Source: Desulfovibrionaceae bacterium (GTDB lineage Bacteria > Pseudomonadota > Gammaproteobacteria > Burkholderiales > Burkholderiaceae_C). Taken from it: 11,409 nucleotides of DNA. Under the pieces are notes generated by a model that saw nothing but the letters and a program-made list of their open reading frames with translations, was not told the origin of the DNA and did no database searches. The first letter of the stretch is position 1, and each line of letters opens with the position of its first letter. Where the stretch lies: contig WRJY01000289.1 of NCBI GenBank assembly GCA_009778355.1, forward strand, positions 1 to 11,409, read 5' to 3'. Below are positions 6,153 to 11,409 of this stretch, in pieces. The translations under genes were made by a program, and so were the position numbers.

Positions 6153-6514
6153 GGCGTTTCCACCTTCTGCCGCAAGCGGGCAGTCAGGTCGATGGTGTAG
6201 GGCGTCGGCCCGGCCAGCGATGCCTTGAGTAACACCAGGCAGCCACACTCGGCGGGCAGGCTTTCGAGGGCTTCGGGCAAGCGTTTGGAAAAGTTGCGCG
6301 CCACCTGCAGCGCGGCTTGGCGCTCCTCTTCCGAGCGCGCCGCAGTAAGTTGGCGGGTGAACGCGTCTTCCTTGGCGCGATAGACCTCGGCCAGGTCCAC
6401 GACGCCGATGATCCGGGCCGGGCGCGCTGCCAGGCGGTCATAGGCCAGCAGACCGCCGGCCACGAAGAACAGGCTGACCAGTGCGTTGGCCAGGAGGAGG
6501 GCGCGCGCGGTCAC
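6149..6514 (-). CDS. trbI: TrbI, F-type inner-membrane pilus protein
   Basis: TrbI of F-type systems is a small inner-membrane protein affecting pilus outgrowth and retraction. The product is 121 residues, close to F TrbI (about 128). One N-terminal membrane segment (about 5-25) is followed by IIGVVDLAEVYRAKEDAFTR, a pattern typical of the family, then a charged helical region and a C-terminal part with ECGCLVLLKASLAG. The start is GTG 6514, overlapping the traC stop as GTGA; the ribosome site is poor, so coupling to traC is likely. Its position between traC and the traF/traW block matches F-type gene order. Confidence 0.85.
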   Translation of the reverse strand: MTARALLLANALVSLFFVAGGLLAYDRLAARPARIIGVVDLAEVYRAKEDAFTRQLTAARSEEERQAALQVARNFSKRLPEALESLPAECGCLVLLKASLAGPTPYTIDLTARLRQKVETP

Positions 6515-9087
6515 AGGACATGCCCCCGTTGCCGCAGCAGCTCGGCGATCGCTTCGTCGATGGAGCGGCCCTGTGCTCGCAATTGGTCGATGGGCGCGTT
6601 GTCTTCGAGTTTGTTGGAAAACAGCAAATGGGTGGCCGGATCAAGGATGTTGCGCGACAGCCCTTCGCCCACCGGCGACGAAATGTACAACTCGGAAAAG
6701 GCTCCCGCTTCGGTGCGCAGCGAATTGAGCAGCCGCTTCTTGGGCTCGTCCATCGCCAGACGTCCCTTGCGGTCGAGCATCTCAATGGATTCCGGTTTCT
6801 GGCGCAGCAGGAAGACCCAATCGGAACAGTTGAAGGCCGCTTCCATCTGGGCCGAGCCGTAGTAGTCGTCGGCGCTTTGCGTGGCGGTGCCCAGCGACCC
6901 GCCATACTTGCGGGCCCGCCGCGCCGCTTCCTCGACCACTGCCGCCTTGACCGGATCGTCGGCGCCTACGTCGCCCAACTGCTGCTTGAGCTCGTCGATG
7001 ATGAACACCTTGCGCCGGTTGCGCGTGAGATACATCTCGCCGGTGATCTGGTGCAGCAGCAGGATGTTGACGACCGCGTGCAGATCCGGTCGACGCTTGA
7101 GCTCCTCGTTTTCGATGACGATGAAATCGTTGCTGAAATCGACGTTCGCACGCCCCTCGAAGAACCGCTCGTACTGCCCGCCCCTGGCGTAGGGGTTGAG
7201 CATGATCGCCAGATCCTTGATGCGCTGGTCGCCTGCCGCCCCCAACTCCTCGAGGGTGCCCGTCCTGAAGGCGTCGCGCAGACCTGTGATCGTCAAATCC
7301 TGGCCGTATTGCCGCCACAGCTTGAGGATCATCGCCGAGATGGCCTTGTACTGGACTTCCTCGAGCGTGTGCTGCATCGAGCACATCTTCGAGATGCCCG
7401 GAACGAGCATGTCGATGTCCTCGTTGATGTCATGCACGACCGAAAACGGGTTCAGGCAGATATCCACATCGGGCTTGAACTCGATGTAGGCGCCCCCCGC
7501 CTTGCGGCACAGCTTCTCGAAGGAGCGTCCCAGGTCCAGCATCCAGACCTTGGCGCCGATGGCGCGGTAGGACCAGGCGATCTCGTTGAGCAGCACCGAC
7601 TTGCCAGAGCCGGGCGCGCCGATGATGGCGAAGTTGTAGTTGCCCAGGTCGTTGTCGTAGAGATCCAGGGTCACCAACTGCCCGCGCCGTCCCCCGAAAA
7701 CCAGCGCCGGCGTGCGAGTGCCCCGCCATTCGGCGATCAGCGGCGCCATGTGGATGGCGTTGGACACCGTCTTGCGCGTGACCCGGCGCATCTTTGCCAG
7801 ATCCTTGTGGAAACGCTCGCTCAGGGTCATCGGCAGGCTCGCCAGCAAGGCCTGGCGGTGCATGTAGGCGTCGGCGTTGAGCTGGAAGCCCCGGCTGCGC
7901 CAGATCGCGCTGGCTGCCTCGTGCGCCGCCGCCGCCTTGCCCGGCGCCGAAAATATCGCCAGTTGGTGGTACAAGCTGACCAGGTTTCCGCCGGTGTCCA
8001 GCGCGTCGGCGGCTGCCGTCCAGTCGTCAAGTTTCTTCCTGACGTCCGGCATCACATCGGCCATCTTCGACTTGGCGTTCTGGGTGGCCCGGATGTGGTT
8101 GGCCGTCACCACCGACTTGGTGGCGTTGGCATCGAGCACATGCACGCCCAGGGTCAGCAAAAAGGGCGCGCTGTACTGCAGCGCCGGTTGCATCAGGTCG
8201 CCGATCAGCGAACCCATCTGCCAGAGGGCGAAGCGTTCCGGAAAGCTCTTGATCGAATAAAAGCGCGCTTCCAGGATATCCGGGCTGGATTCTTTCCACA
8301 GCGTCAGGCCCGCCGGGTGGGCATCCTGGATCGTGTCGAAATCGACGATCTGATCGCGCAGTTCCCGGCCGCTGTCGTAGTTGAGATCGGGCGCGTCCGT
8401 GCCCGACAGGCGATCCGGGTTGGTGAAGATGGCGCACCAATTGATCAGGTCGGAGGCGTCGCAGACGCGGTTGGGCAGCGAGGCCGAGCGCAGGGTCGAG
8501 GCCATCGAGTCGCGCAAGGCCAGCAGTTCTTCGCGCTTGTTCAGGTTGCCCGGGTCAGCCGGGAAGGCCACCGACAGGAGCAGGCGGAAATCGCGGATCG
8601 TGTAATGAAATCCCCCCGTCAGCGATTCCTGAGCGCCCTTGAGCAAATGGCCCACGCGCCGGCGCGCCAGCGTCCGGAACAGGTTTTCGTTGCGCGCCGG
8701 GCGGCCCCAGCGTTGCGCTTTCTCGGCCTGATCCTCGTCCTCGACGCGCAGATTGGCGTAGCGGCGCAACTGGGGCCTGATGTGCGGCGAGGCGAACAGG
8801 TGGAATTGCACTCCGGCGCCGGACGGGCAGTTGGCGTACAGGGAAACCAGCACCTCGGCCATCCGGTCGTCGGCGCCGGACTGTGGCATGACCTCGAGCA
8901 TGAAGCCCATCCCGTCGCGGTTGGCGAAGATGCGCTCGGCCTCTAGGTAACCCATGTAAGGCAGCCAGTTGGCGAACTGCTCGGCGGGGGTGTCGGCCGG
9001 CGCGCCCAGGCCGAAAGGCAGGGAAGTCCGCCGCAGGCTGTGTTCGGCTCGCGGCAGGGGGCGTACAGTGTCGGCGGCGGAGTTCAT
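6511..9087 (-). CDS. traC: TraC, VirB4-like secretion ATPase
   Basis: TraC is the cytoplasmic, membrane-associated ATPase that powers F-type pilus assembly. The product has 858 residues, close to F TraC (about 875). The N-terminal half is the TraC/VirB4 amino domain (for example NWLPYMGYLEAERIF starting near 40 and SIKSFPERFALWQMGSLIGD at 278-297). The Walker A motif is GAPGSGKS at 490-497 and Walker B is KVFIIDE at 693-699. Downstream, ARKYGGSLGTATQSADDYYG (725-744) fits the RecA-like core. No disruption is seen. ATG 9087 overlaps the traV stop as ATGA and has GGAGGT at 9094-9099, the strongest ribosome site in this part of the operon. The long open frame on the opposite strand is an artefact of codon bias. 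Confidence 0.96.
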   Translation of the reverse strand: MNSAADTVRPLPRAEHSLRRTSLPFGLGAPADTPAEQFANWLPYMGYLEAERIFANRDGMGFMLEVMPQSGADDRMAEVLVSLYANCPSGAGVQFHLFASPHIRPQLRRYANLRVEDEDQAEKAQRWGRPARNENLFRTLARRRVGHLLKGAQESLTGGFHYTIRDFRLLLSVAFPADPGNLNKREELLALRDSMASTLRSASLPNRVCDASDLINWCAIFTNPDRLSGTDAPDLNYDSGRELRDQIVDFDTIQDAHPAGLTLWKESSPDILEARFYSIKSFPERFALWQMGSLIGDLMQPALQYSAPFLLTLGVHVLDANATKSVVTANHIRATQNAKSKMADVMPDVRKKLDDWTAAADALDTGGNLVSLYHQLAIFSAPGKAAAAHEAASAIWRSRGFQLNADAYMHRQALLASLPMTLSERFHKDLAKMRRVTRKTVSNAIHMAPLIAEWRGTRTPALVFGGRRGQLVTLDLYDNDLGNYNFAIIGAPGSGKSVLLNEIAWSYRAIGAKVWMLDLGRSFEKLCRKAGGAYIEFKPDVDICLNPFSVVHDINEDIDMLVPGISKMCSMQHTLEEVQYKAISAMILKLWRQYGQDLTITGLRDAFRTGTLEELGAAGDQRIKDLAIMLNPYARGGQYERFFEGRANVDFSNDFIVIENEELKRRPDLHAVVNILLLHQITGEMYLTRNRRKVFIIDELKQQLGDVGADDPVKAAVVEEAARRARKYGGSLGTATQSADDYYGSAQMEAAFNCSDWVFLLRQKPESIEMLDRKGRLAMDEPKKRLLNSLRTEAGAFSELYISSPVGEGLSRNILDPATHLLFSNKLEDNAPIDQLRAQGRSIDEAIAELLRQRGHVL

Positions 9088-9737
9088 GGCGACACCTCCC
9101 CGGAGGAGCTGTTCAGCAGTTGCGCCGGCGTCTGGAAAAACCTCTCCGCCGCCGGCTTGGCCGGTTCGGACGGAAGCGTCGGAATCGCCGGGGCGCTGGC
9201 GTCCGCCTGCGGGGCCGCCGGGGCCGGCGTTGGCGGGCGCAAGGGCGCGTAGGCGTCGCGGATGCGCTGGCGCACGTGGTCGATCCGCCAGCGGCCCTGG
9301 TCGATCTGGACGTAAACGTGGGCTTCGTCATAGAGGTCGCCGTCGATGTCTTCCCAGGGCTTGATCCACAGCCGCAGATAGCGCGCCTGGGCGCGCAGCG
9401 GCAATCCTGGCTCCAGCGAGTCCGCGTCGCCCGCCGCCAGCGGACGGGCCGGCTTGGCCGCGCTGGCCGGGGCCGCGGGCGCCTGAGTTTCTGACGCGCC
9501 TTGCGCGGCCAGCCGCTTGCGCTGGCTGGGCAGGTTGTGGGCCAGGGCATTGGCGTAGGTGCCCGAGACGGAATCGCAGGCGACGCCTTCCGGGGCCGCG
9601 CAGGCGTATTTGGAGCTGCCGCCCAGACCGGACATCGACATGCAGCCGGCAAGGGCCAGGGCCGCGGACATGAGCAGGGCGGCAAGGGCAAACGGGCGCG
9701 GCGCGGCGCGCCGAATGGCAAGTCGGATGGCGTTCAT
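9084..9737 (-). CDS. traV: TraV, outer-membrane core lipoprotein
   Basis: TraV is the lipoprotein that, with TraK and TraB, forms the F-type outer-membrane core complex. The 217-residue product has a signal peptide with lipobox LALAGC, so Cys32 would be the lipidated residue. It is followed by the family pattern SMSGLGGSSKYACAAPEGVA and CDSVSGTYANAL, in which two cysteines are expected. The middle is Pro/Ala-rich, and the segment with ARYLRLWIKPWEDIDGDLYD and then EAHVYVQIDQGRWRIDHVR is typical of longer TraV proteins. ATG 9737 overlaps the dsbC stop as ATGA, with GGGAGG 6 nt upstream. It lies directly before traC, as in F, but is separated from traB by dsbC. Confidence 0.93.
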   Translation of the reverse strand: MNAIRLAIRRAAPRPFALAALLMSAALALAGCMSMSGLGGSSKYACAAPEGVACDSVSGTYANALAHNLPSQRKRLAAQGASETQAPAAPASAAKPARPLAAGDADSLEPGLPLRAQARYLRLWIKPWEDIDGDLYDEAHVYVQIDQGRWRIDHVRQRIRDAYAPLRPPTPAPAAPQADASAPAIPTLPSEPAKPAAERFFQTPAQLLNSSSGEVSP

Positions 9738-10549
9738 GGCCGCCCTCCCGAAGTCGTGGCCGCCAGGCGCGATTCGATGGCGGCGCGGTCGATATACCCG
9801 TCGGTGCGCCCGCCGTCGGCCCAGATCAGGGTGGGCGTACCCTGGATGCCGAGGCTGTGCGCGAGGGCGAGATTGCGCCCGATCGGATGGGCGCAGGACG
9901 CGCCGGCCTGCTGGCCGCTGGCATCGCCCGAGCGCATCCAGTCGCGCCAGGCCGCCTGGCGATCAGCGGCGCACCAGATGGCTATCGGCCGTTCCTCGCC
10001 AAGGAATGGCACGAGAAAGGTGTAGACCGTGACGTCGTCGATGGCGGCCAGTTCGGCCTCGATCTGTCGGCAGTAGGGACAGGCCGGGTCGCTGACCACG
10101 GCCAGCTTGCGCGAGCCGTCGCCGCGCACCGTCGTGATGGCATCGGCCAGCGGCAACTGGTCGAAGGCGATGGGCCTGGGCTGCTGGGCAGGTTGGGGAG
10201 ACCCCGCTCCGGCCAGCCTGGGGCCAGTCAGGTCCCGCATCGCCGCCGTGTCGAAAAGCCTCCCGAAAATGAAATAACGCGGATCGCGGGCCAGCACGTA
10301 GGCTACGTTGCCGTTCATCCAGACCTCGTACAGACCCTTGACGGGCGCCTGGACGACGTCGGTGAAATGCGTGCCCGGATGGGCTTTCTCCAGGGCGGCG
10401 CGCAACCGGCCGGCCTCGCTTGCTGCGGCATGGGCCGGCGGCGCCAGGCCGGAGGCGGCCAGCAGCGCCAGGAGCGCCGCGGCGGCGAGCAGTGTCGGGC
10501 GGACGCGCGGACGGATGGGCCGGCGCGCGGGATCAGTAGTTCGGATCAT
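9734..10549 (-). CDS. dsbC: DsbC-like periplasmic thiol-disulfide isomerase of the transfer system
   Basis: This is a periplasmic disulfide isomerase of the DsbC family, commonly carried by conjugative elements. The product has 271 residues. A long signal peptide is visible (basic 1-18, hydrophobic 20-34, cleavage near AHA). An N-terminal dimerisation-like region follows (HFTDVVQAPVKGLYEVWMNG at 61-80), then a linker and the thioredoxin fold with active site CPYC at 157-160. The cis-Pro loop is in GIQGTPTLIW. A second cysteine pair (IWCAAD and ASCAHP) is also typical. The start ATG lies within the end of traB (17-nt overlap) with GGAGGT at 10555-10560. The likely clients are the cysteine-rich TraU and TraN and the cysteine pairs in TraB and TraV. 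Confidence 0.93.
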   Translation of the reverse strand: MIRTTDPARRPIRPRVRPTLLAAAALLALLAASGLAPPAHAAASEAGRLRAALEKAHPGTHFTDVVQAPVKGLYEVWMNGNVAYVLARDPRYFIFGRLFDTAAMRDLTGPRLAGAGSPQPAQQPRPIAFDQLPLADAITTVRGDGSRKLAVVSDPACPYCRQIEAELAAIDDVTVYTFLVPFLGEERPIAIWCAADRQAAWRDWMRSGDASGQQAGASCAHPIGRNLALAHSLGIQGTPTLIWADGGRTDGYIDRAAIESRLAATTSGGRP

Positions 10550-11409
10550 CGGAAACCTCCAGGTAACGGTTGGCGGGAGACAGGCCGGCGCGCTGGGCGG
10601 TGGCAGGCGGCGCCGTCATCGACGTGTCGATGCGAGCGCCCTTGGTGATCACCACGTCGATCTCGCGGCCGGCGTCGATCTCGATGACGGGGAAAGTGTT
10701 CTCGGCCAGGCGGATGTAGTACTGGGCCAGGCGGTCGAGCGCCCGGCCCACGCCCGTGCCCAGCCCGGCGCGCAGGGCATCGGAGCCGCTGGATGTCGCC
10801 ACACTCCCCAGCGCCGAGGTGCTGTAGTTGGTCGACGAGGTGGCCAGACCCTGGCCGATCCCGCTGGCCACGCCGGCTAGCAATGCATTGGCGAGCATTT
10901 GCCCCTGCTTGGTGATCAGCCTGCCTCGCAGCCCAACCTTGCCGTCTTCCCCGTAGATCGACCCCTGAATGCGCACCTCCAGCGTCGCGCCGTCGGCGCG
11001 CACACAGGACAAGGATTCGGTGCGCAGGTAGGCCCGCTCGGAACTGATGTCGCCGTAGCCGGCGGCAACGACGAAGCACTCGCGGTATTCGCCGCGCATC
11101 CGGTTGGGCAGCACCGAGATGTCCGACAGCCGGATCAGGACCGGATGCGGGTTGCTCTGGGCCTGGCCGCCGGTCGGCGCGTCCAATCCCCCGAGCAACG
11201 TGCCGCGGGTGAAGCTGACCGGCAGGAAAGTCGAGATGGTGCGCGCTTCCGCGGGTTTCGCGCCGCCGGTATGCACCGCTTTGGGGCTGCCGGCAGGTTG
11301 GGCGTTCGATGCGGCTTCGCGCGGCGCGACCCGGATGCGCAGGATACGCGGCGCCGGTGGCGGCATGGCAGGAGCGGCCAGAGCGGACGGCGCTTGCGAC
11401 GCTGGCGGC
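10533..11409 (-). CDS. traB: TraB, VirB10-like core complex protein (5' end outside window)
   Basis: TraB spans the envelope in F-type systems, linking the inner-membrane complex to the outer-membrane core. Only the C-terminal 290 or so residues are present. The frame stays open to the window edge and enters a Pro/Ala-rich linker (residues such as PPPAP), as expected before the periplasmic domain. The ATG at 11366 is therefore probably internal. The VirB10-type domain is clear: PVSFTRGTLLGGLDAPTGG, VLIRLSDISVLPNR, and a cysteine pair bracketing ECFVVAAGYGDISSERAYLR and LSCV. A hydrophobic stretch LANALLAGVASGIGQGL precedes the closing strand region LAENTFPVIEIDAGREIDVV. It overlaps dsbC by 17 nt. 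Confidence 0.93.
   Translation of the reverse strand, partial: PPASQAPSALAAPAMPPPAPRILRIRVAPREAASNAQPAGSPKAVHTGGAKPAEARTISTFLPVSFTRGTLLGGLDAPTGGQAQSNPHPVLIRLSDISVLPNRMRGEYRECFVVAAGYGDISSERAYLRTESLSCVRADGATLEVRIQGSIYGEDGKVGLRGRLITKQGQMLANALLAGVASGIGQGLATSSTNYSTSALGSVATSSGSDALRAGLGTGVGRALDRLAQYYIRLAENTFPVIEIDAGREIDVVITKGARIDTSMTAPPATAQRAGLSPANRYLEVSDDPNY

Noticed and set aside
6481..8946. Very long plus-strand open frame opposite traC (821 codons)
   Set aside because: It mirrors the codon bias of traC on a GC-rich template, is rich in Arg/His/Val/Gln with no recognisable domains, and has no ribosome site worth noting.
1..11409. CRISPR array, tRNA, rRNA or complete insertion sequence
   Set aside because: No regularly spaced repeats, no RNA gene signatures recognised, and no transposase reading frame.

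Overview
The window is a high-GC stretch, probably from a betaproteobacterial (Burkholderiales-like) plasmid or integrative conjugative element. The host guess rests on base composition and general feel only. Most of it is the minus-strand transfer operon of an F-type (MPF_F) conjugative type IV secretion system. Reading down the operon from the right edge, the genes are traB (5' end outside the window), dsbC, traV, traC, trbI and an S26 signal peptidase (traF/trhF type). About 900 bp of foreign-looking DNA follows, then a small unrecognised exported protein, traW, traU, trbC and traN.

These genes cover much of the envelope machine. TraV (outer-membrane lipoprotein) and TraB (VirB10-like) form the core complex, and TraC is the VirB4-like motor. 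TrbI, TraW, TraU and TrbC act in pilus assembly and retraction. DsbC handles the disulfides of the cysteine-rich TraU and TraN. TraN stabilises the mating pair, and the S26 peptidase probably acts on the pilin or another exported Tra protein. Nearly every junction is a 4-nt ATGA/GTGA overlap or a slightly longer one, so the set looks translationally coupled. The pilin gene, traL/E/K, F-type traF, traH, traG, traD and the relaxase are not in the window.

At about 4646-5543 the operon is interrupted by an oppositely oriented module. It contains an AT-rich promoter region with a perfect 9-bp inverted repeat, a HipB/XRE-like antitoxin or repressor gene, and only the N-terminal stub of a HipA-like toxin joined to an unrelated tail. 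This is the most unusual part of the window. The DNA-binding half and its operator look intact while the kinase is gone, and it splits the tra operon.

The left end (1-428) has a small plus-strand gene that appears frameshifted and converges on traN, followed by a weak hairpin. I did not find a wholly new system. The best leads are the toxin-less hipBA remnant, the unassigned small protein before traW, and the compact TraN.
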